A stretch of DNA of 64,000 nt from Methylobacterium sp. AMS5 (GCF_001542815.1 NZ_CP006993.1:53698-117697), one strand, 5' to 3'; shown: positions 1-7,051, counted from the first letter of the stretch. Notes: generated by a model not told the origin, from the letters alone. Made by a program: numbers and translations.

Positions 1-240
1 GTGCGCCGCGATCAGGGCCTCGTCTACCGGGACCGGCTCGGGATGGTGATCGGCGTCCGGAACCCGCTGGCGCCGCCCACGGGCAACGAGTTCGACACCT
101 TCGACGAGACCATCGTCGATTTCTGGATCGAGAACGACGGCGTGAGCATCGACAACCTCAAGCGCGAGGTCGCCGCGGCGCTCAAGCACTGGGACGCGCT
201 GATGCACTGCGCCCAGACGATCGCTCGGAGGGCTGCGTGA
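1..240 (+). CDS. Hypothetical protein, possibly 5'-truncated by the window edge
   Basis: An open frame runs from a GTG at the first base to a TGA at 238-240. The true start may lie outside the window. The product (79 residues if complete) has no recognised domain. Its second half is helical and charged, ending in an ARRAA tail. The stop overlaps the next ATG as TGATG, so it is the first visible gene of a coupled plus-strand operon. Confidence 0.55.
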   Translation: MRRDQGLVYRDRLGMVIGVRNPLAPPTGNEFDTFDETIVDFWIENDGVSIDNLKREVAAALKHWDALMHCAQTIARRAA

Positions 241-359
241 TGGCCTGGTTCCGCTTTTGGGTGAACGCCGCCCTGACCGCCCAGGGTCTCTCCATCGCCT
301 ACTGGACGGCTGTCTCGAATGAGGCGGCCGACCTGATCGAGAAGGATCTCCAGCCATGA
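240..359 (+). CDS. Small 39-residue coupled protein
   Basis: ATG at 240 shares its A with the stop of the previous gene (TGATG), and its own stop overlaps the next start as ATGA at 356. The product begins MAWFRFWVNAALTAQGLSIA, rich in aromatic and hydrophobic residues, then turns acidic; it could be a short membrane-associated peptide. Coupling on both sides is the main evidence that it is translated. No family recognised. Confidence 0.5.
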   Translation: MAWFRFWVNAALTAQGLSIAYWTAVSNEAADLIEKDLQP

Positions 360-1057
360 CCTGGGGAGGCCTCACCGCGACCAACGGGCACGCGGAGCTC
401 GACACCAGCCGCGTCCGGCAGGGCCTCGACTTCTTCGAGGTCCGATCCGACGGCTCCGGCGAGCTGCTGGGCTGGGTCCAGGGCATCGACGGCGTTCAGG
501 TCGAGCGCGAGAAGTCCGAGCGGATCACCTTCAACACGGTCGATGTCGACGACGAGGACATGAGCTTCGTGGTCGAGAGCGACGAGTTCGGTGCGGTCGA
601 GATCCGCGACCAGCCGATCCTGTCGTTCCGGGTGCGCGAGCGCAAGATCACCTACCGCGGCGCCGATCTCGACCAGAGCCCGAAGCCCTACGAGAACGAG
701 ACGCCGCGCTACGCCACCCGCACGCACGGGACCGCCTGGGGCAGCATCAACTACACCTGGCGCGCGCTCGCGGTCTCAGCCGAGGAAGCCGAGCTCCTGT
801 TCGACTATCCCGAATTCGTGCCCCACACGCCCAAGCCCAACATGCACGAGGTCGCCGGCCTGCTCGAAGAGGAGCTGTTCCACGGCAAGCTCCCGAGGGC
901 GCCGCAGCTCGAAGGCGTGAACTACGCAGAAACGGATGCTCACGAGCTTGCTCGACAGATCACGAGAGCCGTGACGAAGGAGCACGAGCGGAGCAATCTC
1001 GGTGGATCGTGGACGCCCTCCTATCCCGGCCGCGCCGGCTCGGGGTTCCAGTCATGA
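356..1057 (+). CDS. Hypothetical protein, 233 aa
   Basis: The start overlaps the preceding stop (ATGA) and the stop overlaps the next start at 1054. The protein is soluble, acidic and mostly beta-rich in its first half, with no signal peptide or membrane segment. I recognise no domain. It belongs to the same coupled plus-strand operon as the kinase-like gene that follows. Codon use matches the GC-rich bulk of the window, supporting real coding. Confidence 0.7.
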   Translation: MTWGGLTATNGHAELDTSRVRQGLDFFEVRSDGSGELLGWVQGIDGVQVEREKSERITFNTVDVDDEDMSFVVESDEFGAVEIRDQPILSFRVRERKITYRGADLDQSPKPYENETPRYATRTHGTAWGSINYTWRALAVSAEEAELLFDYPEFVPHTPKPNMHEVAGLLEEELFHGKLPRAPQLEGVNYAETDAHELARQITRAVTKEHERSNLGGSWTPSYPGRAGSGFQS

Positions 1058-1536
1058 GCGGCTTCCGCAAGCAGAACTTCTGCGACCTGCTCGATCCGTT
1101 CCAGGAGGAGTTCAACCGGTTCATGCTGGGCGAGCTTCTCGGCAGCGGGGAGAGCCGCGTCGTCTACGCCCAGCCCGACGGCAAGAATCTGGTCTTCAAG
1201 GTCGAGGCCGGCTGGAACAAGGGCGAGTTCCACAACGTCCGTGAGTGGAACCTCTGGAAGGAGCTTGAGGACTATCCCGACGCCCGCGCCTGGCTGGCGC
1301 CCTGTCGCGCGATCTCCGAGGGCGGGAAGATCCTCGCCCAGGCCCGCGTGCGCCCGCTCAAGGGGATCGAGGAGCTCAAGGGCATCAAGATCCCCGACTT
1401 CCTCGGTGACTGCCACTGGGGCAACCTCGGGCACTACAAGGGCCGGATCGTCTGCCACGACTACGCCTACAACCGGGTCAGCGAGAAGGCGGCCCGCAGC
1501 TTCCGGCTCATCAAGAACCGGCGCGAGGACGGGTAG
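1054..1536 (+). CDS. Protein-kinase-like fold protein (probably degenerate)
   Basis: The 160-residue product has a kinase-like layout: a glycine-rich loop (GSGESRVVYA, about residues 29-38), a VFKVE strand with the candidate ATP-binding Lys, and a late GDCHWGNLG motif followed by VCHDYA, which resembles the catalytic loop and metal site of aminoglycoside-type kinases. The usual HxD..N spacing is altered, so activity is uncertain. The ATG at 1054 overlaps the previous stop. The fold is an inference from motif order; the substrate is unknown. Confidence 0.5.
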   Translation: MSGFRKQNFCDLLDPFQEEFNRFMLGELLGSGESRVVYAQPDGKNLVFKVEAGWNKGEFHNVREWNLWKELEDYPDARAWLAPCRAISEGGKILAQARVRPLKGIEELKGIKIPDFLGDCHWGNLGHYKGRIVCHDYAYNRVSEKAARSFRLIKNRREDG

Positions 1537-1629
1537 CGTTCCGGGTCCGTTCCCTACCCGTTAACCGGGCCTTAACGTAAGCATGGGCGAATCCGCTTGT
1601 CAGCGACTTCGCGAAACGGAAATCCGCCC

Positions 1630-2310
1630 ATGCTCACCATAGCTTGCCTCTCCCAGAAGGGTGGCGTCGGTAAAAGCACCCTCACCCGACTGATCGCCCG
1701 CAGCTACGCGGCTGCCGGCTGGCGCGTGAAGATCGCCGACCTCAACACCAAGCAGAAGACGTCCGTGGACTGGGCCTCGCTCCGGATGGAAGCGAACCTG
1801 GAGCCGTCCGTCTCGGCCGAGCCCTTCGCCAACGTGCGCCAGGCGCTCCTGCAGTCGATGAACTACGACCTCATGGTGTTCGACGGCCGCCCCGATTCCG
1901 AGACCGCGGGCCGTGACGTCGCCAAGGAGGCAGACCTCATCATCGTGCCGACCTCGGTCGCGCTCGACGACCTCGCCCCGCAGGTGAAGTTCGCCCACGA
2001 GCTGATCTCCAACGGCATCGAGCGCAAGCGCATCCTCTTCGTCATCAACCAGACGGGCGAGAGCCAGGTCGAGGTCAACGACGCGCGCGAGTATGTCCGG
2101 GTCGCCGGCTACGGCGTCTGCGAGACCCACATCTCGGCCAAGCCCAGCTACCGGACCGCGCAGAACACCGGCCGCGCCCTGAACGAGACCACCTTCCCCT
2201 CGCTCAATGAGCGCGCCGACGCCCTGATGCAGGAGGTCGTGGATAAGGTCGCCGAGCTCGATCCCCGCGCCTCCCAGCGTGCCTCCCTGATCGCCAAGGT
2301 GCCCGCATGA
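1630..2310 (+). CDS. parA: ParA-family partition ATPase
   Basis: Predicted Walker-type partition ATPase that positions DNA copies along the nucleoid. The N-terminus carries the deviant Walker A motif KGGVGKST around residues 9-16. The second strand ends in LMVFDGRP where ParA proteins usually have a D-x-P motif, and an LIIVPT strand follows. At 226 residues without an N-terminal HTH it fits the short ParA type (ParF-like). I chose ATG 1630 over an upstream TTG because it puts MLTIACLSQKGG at the N-terminus, as in the family. The stop overlaps the RHH partner start (ATGA). Confidence 0.9.
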   Translation: MLTIACLSQKGGVGKSTLTRLIARSYAAAGWRVKIADLNTKQKTSVDWASLRMEANLEPSVSAEPFANVRQALLQSMNYDLMVFDGRPDSETAGRDVAKEADLIIVPTSVALDDLAPQVKFAHELISNGIERKRILFVINQTGESQVEVNDAREYVRVAGYGVCETHISAKPSYRTAQNTGRALNETTFPSLNERADALMQEVVDKVAELDPRASQRASLIAKVPA

Positions 2311-2735
2311 GCCGTCTGAAGATCGCCCCGCCTCCCATGCCGGCCGAGCCGGCGCCCGAAGTCGTTCCAGAGCCCGTAGAGGCGCCCTCCCCTGCTCCGG
2401 CTCCCAAGGTCGACGCGCGTCCCTCGCGGCTGTCTGCGGCCCCGCCCAAGCTCGCGCAGGCCCCGATCAACCTGCACCTGCCCAGCGAAGGCTTCGTCGA
2501 CCTCAATTTCAAGGTCGAGCCCGAGCTGCGCCAGCGCTTCAAGCTCGAAGCCGTCCGCCGCGGCATGTCGAACAAGGAGCTGCTCGAAGCCTGCTTCACC
2601 GTCTACCTGGAGACGTTCCCCTCGGACGAGCCCATGCCGACCATCAAGCGTCCGACAGCAGAGACGCTCGCCCGGCGTCGGGAGAAGCGGCTGGAGCGCG
2701 AGAAGCGTCTCGAACGCATCCGGTCGCGCCAATGA
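2307..2735 (+). CDS. Ribbon-helix-helix partition partner (ParG-like)
   Basis: 142 residues: a long Pro/Ala-rich flexible N-terminal half, then a ribbon-helix-helix-like segment (VDLNFKVEPELRQRFKLEAV, then a second helix from about SNKELLEACF), then a basic tail. ParF-type ATPases pair with small RHH centromere-binding proteins with mobile tails encoded directly downstream, the arrangement seen here with an ATGA overlap. It probably binds the partition site and represses its own operon. The binding site is not identified; the 11-bp iterons at 7694-7826 are one candidate. Confidence 0.75.
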   Translation: MSRLKIAPPPMPAEPAPEVVPEPVEAPSPAPAPKVDARPSRLSAAPPKLAQAPINLHLPSEGFVDLNFKVEPELRQRFKLEAVRRGMSNKELLEACFTVYLETFPSDEPMPTIKRPTAETLARRREKRLEREKRLERIRSRQ

Positions 2736-2944
2736 GCGCCGGCCCCGAGGAGATCGACCTGCTGGAGCTGGCCCGCGAGCTCATGCGGCAGTTCACGCCC
2801 GAGGAGAGAACCGAAGTGGTCCGCGAAGCGGACCGTCTCGGGATCTCCGAGGAATACGTCGTCCTCGAAGCCATCCTGCAGCTCGATCTGTCCGAGTTCG
2901 CGCACGGGGAATTGGGGAGTGGGGAGCCTGGGACCCAAGGATGA
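2732..2944 (+). CDS. Small acidic helical protein of the par operon
   Basis: 70 residues, ATGA-coupled to the RHH gene. It is acidic and helix-forming (LLELARELMRQFTPEERTEV), ending in a Gly-rich tail. No family recognised. As third gene of the par operon it might modulate partition, but only position supports that. The GG/CC-free segment starts about 90 bp after its stop. Confidence 0.55.
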   Translation: MSAGPEEIDLLELARELMRQFTPEERTEVVREADRLGISEEYVVLEAILQLDLSEFAHGELGSGEPGTQG

Positions 2945-3086
2945 TCGCCGGGGATCTGGTGCCTCTCCCAAGGACCGGCCGGAGATGCTGGTGGACACCC
3001 GAGGCATAGCCCAGAGCGCGTGAGTGTGGCTCTAGGACATCACTGTGTCTCAAAAACTACAGTGACAAACGTGCAACGTGATGCGC

Positions 3087-3123
3087 GCGTGCATCAGTGT
3101 GTCACGCGCGCATCAGTGTGTCA
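3087..3123. repeat. Tandem direct repeat, two 18-bp copies
   Basis: Copies at 3087-3104 and 3106-3123 differ at one base and share GCATCAGTGTGTCA. They lie between the par operon and the convergent minus-strand gene ending at 3121. A regulator or partition site is possible. Confidence 0.7.
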
Positions 3124-3501
3124 TGCTTGCTCGTCAAGCACTAATTCGACGCAATGCATAAGAAAACGCTTGAAGTCTGCGAAGTTGTCGAAGCGAAAAC
3201 ATTGCTTCTGCAATGTAATGTTTTCGTCAAAGTTAAGATCAGAGCATGCATAATGCGCATCGTTAAGCGTGCGCACAACGACGTGATGAAAGCTGTCGTG
3301 CTTGCGTTCGATGCGCACAGCGTCGATGTAGTGAAACTGCATCACAAGCATTTCAACGCGCTCGCTGTAAGCGTCAAAATCGTCGCGCGCGCTCATGTCA
3401 GTGCGATAGTCTGCGAAGCTGTCGAACGCGCTCATCAGCGCTTGCTCTTGCGCGAGCTTGCGTGTCTCAGCGTTCATCTCAGCGATATCTTGAAGCGTCA
3501 T
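3121..3501 (-). CDS. Hypothetical protein without Gly, Pro or Trp (126 aa)
   Basis: Start ATG at 3499-3501, preceded by an AGAGAG stretch; an upstream in-frame ATG at 3561 would lie outside the leader pattern shared with its neighbours. The product is mixed-charge, rich in Asp, Phe and His, with no recognised domain. Because its DNA lacks GG and CC, no Gly, Pro or Trp codon can occur, and none does. The leader contains a TTGTCAGCAAC-type sequence found upstream of several genes in the window. Confidence 0.65.
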   Translation of the reverse strand: MTLQDIAEMNAETRKLAQEQALMSAFDSFADYRTDMSARDDFDAYSERVEMLVMQFHYIDAVRIERKHDSFHHVVVRTLNDAHYACSDLNFDENITLQKQCFRFDNFADFKRFLMHCVELVLDEQA

Positions 3502-3559
3502 GACGAAAACTCTCTGTGTTGCTGACAAATGCTTGTCGCATGCGTTCGCATTGCAAGTC

Positions 3560-3573
3560 AATCACTGCTGACT
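3560..3573. promoter_or_regulatory. Operator palindrome (AATCA-N4-TGACT)
   Basis: Variant of the window-wide AGTCA-N4-TGACT palindrome, upstream of the gene starting at 3501 and overlapping the stop of the 63-residue gene at 3562. Confidence 0.7.
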
Positions 3574-3753
3574 GACTTTTTCGAGCTTTTTGCGCGCGCG
3601 ATGCTTCGCGACACGCAAGCGCGCATCTTCGTCTCTGTGCGACGCGACAAGCGCTAGATAAGCTTCGCGTGCGCGTTGCTTCTCTGTGCGAAGCTCGCTC
3701 AGACGCGCTTCGATTGACGCGATTTCAGCGCGCAGAGCGTCAGACTTGCACAT
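3562..3753 (-). CDS. Short coiled-coil protein without Gly, Pro or Trp
   Basis: 63 residues from ATG at 3751-3753. The sequence is almost all helix-forming and highly charged (ARLSELRTEKQRAREAYLAL), predicting one long coiled coil or a basic DNA-binding helix. It also contains no Gly, Pro or Trp. No family recognised. It sits between two genes of the same composition, and its stop overlaps the operator serving the next gene. Confidence 0.5.
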   Translation of the reverse strand: MCKSDALRAEIASIEARLSELRTEKQRAREAYLALVASHRDEDARLRVAKHRARKKLEKVSQQ

Positions 3754-3770
3754 AGCGTTTGCTTCTCATG

Positions 3771-3790
3771 AGAGCGTCGCACAGCGCGTT
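3771..3790. repeat. 20-bp dispersed repeat, intergenic copy
   Basis: The 20-mer starting AGAGCGTCGC and ending CAGCGCGTT is identical to 43251-43270 inside the SbcC-like gene. Diverged copies lie at 7469-7488 (two changes) and 23989-24008. Confidence 0.75.
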
Positions 3791-3814
3791 CGCGCGCTCT
3801 GAGCTAGTGAGAGC

Positions 3815-3841
3815 GCTAGAGACGCGCGAAGCGTCTCTAGC
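3815..3841 (-). terminator. Hairpin after the 3856-4470 gene
   Basis: Perfect 11-bp stem (GCTAGAGACGC with its complement) and a 5-nt loop, just 3' of the minus-strand gene ending at 3856. There is no T run, so it may be an RNA-stability hairpin rather than an intrinsic terminator. Confidence 0.6.
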
Positions 3842-3855
3842 GTGCGTCTGAGCGC

Positions 3856-4470
3856 TTAGAGCGCGACGTTCAGCGCTTTCGCGAGACGCTTCGTCGTCGT
3901 CGCGCTCAGATTGAGCTTGTAAGCGACTTTGTTCATGTCGTCGCGCGTCTCTGTCAGCACGTCGAACATTTGCAGCGCATTGATGCTAGAGCTTGACTGA
4001 GTGTCAGCAGTGCTTGCAGCGATGCTGCGAGCGTAGCGCGAAATCAGTTGCTCTTTCGTCGCGTCGCACTTGAGCGCGTCGCACAGCGACGCTTGAGCGT
4101 CAGCGTGCGTCATGCTCTTGTCAGCTTTCGTCAGATTGAGAGCAGTCAAGAAAACGTGCTTGCTGTAGACGTTCAGCGCTTCAGCTTTGACAGCAGCGCG
4201 CGCGACGTTGAACACTTTCTCAGCGCTGTAGACGTTGAAACGCTTGTTGCGACGCTCTTGACGATTGATGAAGTCAGCAGCGACGTTCGCAGTGTGCATG
4301 ACTTCGCAAACGACGTCTGACGCGAAGTCAGCGCGAAGCGACTTGAACGTCTTGAAAATGTTTTCGTTAGCGTTGTTCTCGCGCTCATAAGCTTCGCGAG
4401 CGTCGAAAGCAGAAGTGAGAGCGAGCTTGTAAGCAGTGACAGCTTCGTTCTTCGCGACGTTGTTGCTCAT
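3856..4470 (-). CDS. Gly/Pro/Trp-free winged-helix-type protein, paralogue of the 5727-6635 gene
   Basis: 204 residues from ATG at 4468-4470. No Gly, Pro or Trp occurs, forced by the lack of GG/CC in the DNA. The C-terminal half aligns with the protein at 5727-6635: ADFINRQERRNKRFNVYSAE matches AFVNRTQHDGSRYNVYAID, and STADTQSSSSINALQM matches STAPTQASSTMQALET. Both keep the order helical domain then short HTH-like tail. A DNA-binding role is inferred from the tail. The gene has its own promoter and operator at 4508-4547 and a hairpin after its stop. Confidence 0.75.
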   Translation of the reverse strand: MSNNVAKNEAVTAYKLALTSAFDAREAYERENNANENIFKTFKSLRADFASDVVCEVMHTANVAADFINRQERRNKRFNVYSAEKVFNVARAAVKAEALNVYSKHVFLTALNLTKADKSMTHADAQASLCDALKCDATKEQLISRYARSIAASTADTQSSSSINALQMFDVLTETRDDMNKVAYKLNLSATTTKRLAKALNVAL

Positions 4471-4507
4471 GTCTGTGTCTCTCTGTGTTTGTGTGCTGAC
4501 AAGAGAC

Positions 4508-4547
4508 AATTTAGTCAGTTCGCATTGAGAGTCAATCAGCACTGAGT
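4508..4547 (-). promoter_or_regulatory. Promoter with operator over the -35
   Basis: On the minus strand TTGACT (4530-4535) and TAAATT (4508-4513) are 16 bp apart. The palindrome AATCA-N4-TGAGT (4534-4547) overlaps the -35, so a bound protein would block polymerase. Serves the gene starting at 4470. Confidence 0.65.
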
Positions 4548-4599
4548 GACTTTTTGCAGAAAATAGGAATTTTCTTCTGAGACGCATTCTTGCTCTTGA

Positions 4600-4977
4600 C
4601 AGTAGCAAGCGAGCAACACGAGCGTGTGCGCAATCTACATGCGCACAATTCAATGATGCACGATGTATTGCGCACGATTTAAGAGCGCTTGATCGAGTGA
4701 TGCGCGAGCGATCGAGCCCGCGCCGCGCCATGGGTCTCTACCGAAGCCCGCCCCAAGCCGTTCCTAATTTCCGGAACCGGATGGGTCAACGGCGTCCGCC
4801 CATGGCAGCCCGATCCCTCCCATGGCACTCCATGGGGCACCAATGCGAAAATATCGTCTCAGGAGGCCCGTGGAAGCCCGCGGCAGGCTCCGGAGCTGTC
4901 CACGGTGCTCCGGACCCTCCCATGGGGCTCCTGCGCGCCCCTGTGCGATCCCATGGGCTGATCGAGCGCAACGATAT
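4600..4977. other. Gene-poor tract with CCATGG clusters
   Basis: No convincing gene. From about 4720 on, CCATGG or CCCATGG recurs six times in roughly 230 bp, and a 35-bp repeat lies at 4747-4781. Frames open on both strands here lack consistent codon bias and I leave them out. Confidence 0.6.
4747..4781. repeat. 35-bp dispersed repeat, copy 1
   Basis: Shares CCCGCCCC, GCCGTTCCTAA and a GGAACCGGA end with copies at 5619-5653 and 7017-7051. All three are intergenic and lie beside CCATGG clusters. Confidence 0.8.
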
Positions 4978-5001
4978 GGGGCGCCCCTCGCGAGACGCCC
5001 C
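4978..5001 (-). terminator. Hairpin downstream of the 5031-5351 gene
   Basis: 6-bp GGGGCG/CGCCCC stem with a 12-nt loop, just after the minus-strand gene ending at 5031. Similar GGGGCG-type hairpins close the next two genes. Confidence 0.55.
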
Positions 5002-5030
5002 TCTGTGTGTCGCGCGTGCTGCGCTACCCC

Positions 5031-5351
5031 TTACGCGAACGCTTCCTCGCGCAGCTCCAGTGCTTCGGCGCGCTCGCGGGCCTTGCGGTCGATCATGCGC
5101 TTGCGCTCGGTGCGGCGTCGCGCGATCTCACGCTCCGCATCCTCGACGTAGAAGCTGTCGAGCTCTCCCTCGACGAACTCACGGTAGGGCACGCCCAGGG
5201 CCCGAGCGACACGCATTTCCATTTTCTCCTCTTGGTCGATGATCTTGCTGAGATGCTGCTTCTGGACGTTCGGAGCAGCGGCGAGGGCGGCATTCGTGAA
5301 CTCGATCGCGTCGGCGAGGGCGTTGACGACAGAAGAAACGAGATGGCGCAT
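5031..5351 (-). CDS. Hypothetical protein, 106 aa, charged helical C-terminus
   Basis: I chose ATG 5349-5351 (MRHLVSSVVNALADAIEFTN) because the upstream frame falls inside the leader, and an AGAGA stretch lies before this start. Residues from about 60 on are strongly charged and helical (REIARRRTERKRMIDRKARE), suggesting a coiled coil. No domain recognised. Its 5' leader is shared word for word with the gene starting at 6635. Confidence 0.65.
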   Translation of the reverse strand: MRHLVSSVVNALADAIEFTNAALAAAPNVQKQHLSKIIDQEEKMEMRVARALGVPYREFVEGELDSFYVEDAEREIARRRTERKRMIDRKARERAEALELREEAFA

Positions 5352-5368
5352 TGGTTGATCTCTTGTCT

Positions 5369-5395
5369 TGTGAAGCGCTGCGCTTCGTTGCTGAC
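5369..5395 (-). promoter_or_regulatory. 27-nt leader element, copy 1
   Basis: Identical to 6652-6678. On the minus strand it reads GTCAGCAACG followed by a short GAAGCG/CGCTTC hairpin, 18 nt upstream of the 5351 start. Identity in two leaders of unrelated genes suggests a functional RNA or operator element. Confidence 0.6.
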
Positions 5396-5691
5396 AAGAA
5401 TGACTATGCACTACGAAATGTATGGATAGAACTGGTGCGTTGTGGTGCAGTATGGGGCGACATGGATATTAGGATACGTCTCCGGCACGGGACGCGGCCC
5501 CACCCCACGGCCTCCCATGGGACCCCGCGGCAGGCCGTGGATCACCGGACCGTGCCCATGGGAAGCCGAGGAAAGCCGGACCGTGGAGGACCGTGGCCTG
5601 CCATGGACCATACCAGGGCCCGCCCCTAGCCGTTCCTAATTCCCAGAACCGGAAGCGCGGGCTCCCATGGGGCGGACCGAGGCAAGAGAAA
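5396..5691. other. Intergenic repeat tract
   Basis: No convincing gene. It contains four CCATGG sites (about 5514, 5556, 5600, 5666) and the second 35-bp repeat. Confidence 0.55.
5619..5653. repeat. 35-bp dispersed repeat, copy 2
   Basis: Matches copies at 4747-4781 and 7017-7051 with a few substitutions. A CCAGGGCCCGCCCCT flank is shared with copy 3. Confidence 0.8.
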
Positions 5692-5710
5692 GGGGCGCAC
5701 AGGGCGCCCC
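5692..5710 (-). terminator. Intrinsic terminator of the 5727-6635 gene
   Basis: On the minus strand a 7-bp GGGGCGC/GCGCCCC stem with a 5-nt loop is followed by TTTCTC, 17 bp after the stop. Confidence 0.75.
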
Positions 5711-5726
5711 AGTCTCGTCTCGGGTC

Positions 5727-6635
5727 TTAGGCGGCCTTCTGGATCTTCTCCTTGAGCGCCGCGGTGATCGGGGCGTCGGTCAGGGTGAAGGTGGGGTTGC
5801 GGCTCGATCCCTCGCGCTTGACAACCCCGAGGGTCTCCAGGGCCTGCATGGTCGAGGACGCTTGGGTCGGCGCGGTGCTCGCGGAGACCGTGTGGCGCGT
5901 CAGGTGCTTCCGGACCGCGATCTCGACCCCATACTTGTCCGAGGCGCACGCCTTGGCGAGTTCGAGGCTGAAGGCGTGCCCCGCGGCTTGCAGCGCGAAG
6001 ATCGACTTGAGGCAGGCGCGGTTGATGGCGTTCTTGACCTCACCCGCGTCGCTGCCGAGGGCGCGCAGGATGTCGACCACTTTGTCGATGGCGTAGACGT
6101 TGTAGCGCGACCCGTCGTGCTGCGTGCGGTTCACGAAGGCGGTGTCGACAGCGGCTGCGATCAGCACGCGGGCCGGAGCCTTGGAGACGCCCATGCCCTC
6201 CCGCGCCTTCTTCAGGGTGCGCTGGATGTTGTGGCCGTCGCCTTTCTTCTGGAGCTCGAACTGGGCGCGCTCGTCGATCGCGGCGTTGATGGTGCGCTGG
6301 GCCATCTCGATGTCCGTGTCGTCGAGCAGGTCCATCAGCTCCCGGAAGCTCGGGCCGGTCGGGGTAGCGGGCGCTTGGAGCTCGTCGCGCATCTCCTCGG
6401 CAGCGATCTCCTGAGCCACGAGATCGAGGACCGCATCGGACGCCTCGGCCTCTTGGACCGGCAGGTCTGCGAAGGTCTCTTCGAGGCTCAGTTGGATCGC
6501 GGCGAGGCGCTCGCTCTCGGCAGCGGCGTCGCGGGTGGCGATCATGGCGTCGTGCTGGAGTTCTCCGAAGTTGACGTTGATCTTCGGGGCGTCGTTCTTG
6601 AAGGACTTGCGGGTGCGAGCGGTCTTAGCGGTCAT
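5727..6635 (-). CDS. Winged-helix-tail protein, GC-rich paralogue of the 3856-4470 gene
   Basis: 302 residues from ATG at 6635. The N-terminal third is acidic and probably disordered; the middle is helical; the last ~70 residues look like a winged helix (ASSTMQALETLGVVKREGSS, then a beta hairpin). Its second half aligns with the Gly/Pro/Trp-free protein at 3856-4470, and the tail resembles those of the proteins at 26069-26962 and 57333-57878. Probably a DNA-binding regulatory protein; function unknown. It has its own terminator and the shared 27-nt leader. Confidence 0.75.
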   Translation of the reverse strand: MTAKTARTRKSFKNDAPKINVNFGELQHDAMIATRDAAAESERLAAIQLSLEETFADLPVQEAEASDAVLDLVAQEIAAEEMRDELQAPATPTGPSFRELMDLLDDTDIEMAQRTINAAIDERAQFELQKKGDGHNIQRTLKKAREGMGVSKAPARVLIAAAVDTAFVNRTQHDGSRYNVYAIDKVVDILRALGSDAGEVKNAINRACLKSIFALQAAGHAFSLELAKACASDKYGVEIAVRKHLTRHTVSASTAPTQASSTMQALETLGVVKREGSSRNPTFTLTDAPITAALKEKIQKAA

Positions 6636-6651
6636 CTGTCTGTCTTTCGTC

Positions 6652-6678
6652 TGTGAAGCGCTGCGCTTCGTTGCTGAC
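6652..6678 (-). promoter_or_regulatory. 27-nt leader element, copy 2
   Basis: Identical to 5369-5395 and again placed 17 nt upstream of a start codon (6635). Confidence 0.6.
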
Positions 6679-6886
6679 GAAGACTAGAAACGATATTTAG
6701 GCTAGGGATGCTACTGGCACGTTATGGAAGCTCTAAGCTTCTGGATACACGCTCGCGTGCTCTATATACGTGAGAGCCGATCTCCGGGCGCGCCATGGGA
6801 GGCCGAGGAGCCCCTTGGGTCGCCGGTGCCTGCCATGAAATCCCATGGGAGCCCGTGGGTCGCCGGACGCTTGGAAATCCAAGAGC

Positions 6887-6964
6887 TCCAAGTCCGCGTT
6901 CCTGTAAATAGGTATATACAGGTAGATAGTAGGTAATAGGTTTTTACAGGAACGCGGACTTGGA
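6887..6964. repeat. Perfect 22-bp inverted repeat around an AT-rich 34-bp loop
   Basis: Arms at 6887-6908 and 6943-6964 are exact complements (the left arm begins TCCAAGTCCGCG). The loop contains GGTA four times within TAGGTATATACAGGTAG-like sequence. Outside the arms GGAAATC and GATTTCC extend the symmetry. It could be a cruciform origin element, a recombination site or a small non-autonomous element; no coding capacity. Confidence 0.85.
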
Positions 6965-7016
6965 GATTTCCATGGGATCTCCGGCGACCCGAGGCGTTCC
7001 GTGGATCGTTCCAGGG

Positions 7017-7051
7017 CCCGCCCCTGGCCGTTCCTAAATTCCGGATCAGGA
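7017..7051. repeat. 35-bp dispersed repeat, copy 3
   Basis: Matches copies at 4747-4781 and 5619-5653, with the most substitutions at its 3' end. Confidence 0.75.

Larger units (their letters stand above)
3037..4565. other. GG/CC-free DNA segment (1,529 bp)
   Basis: Read base by base, this segment contains no GG and no CC dinucleotide. The last before it is GG at 3035-3036; the next is one GG at 4566-4567, then none until CCC at 4717. CpG and GpC are abundant, so this is not low GC. Both genes and gaps are affected, so the constraint acts on DNA and not on protein. Neighbouring DNA has GG or CC every few bases. Confidence 0.97.

Noticed and set aside
3037..4565. Simple low-GC horizontal island as explanation of the odd composition
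   Set aside because: G and C are still frequent and CpG is very common; only GG and CC are missing, which ordinary low-GC import does not explain.
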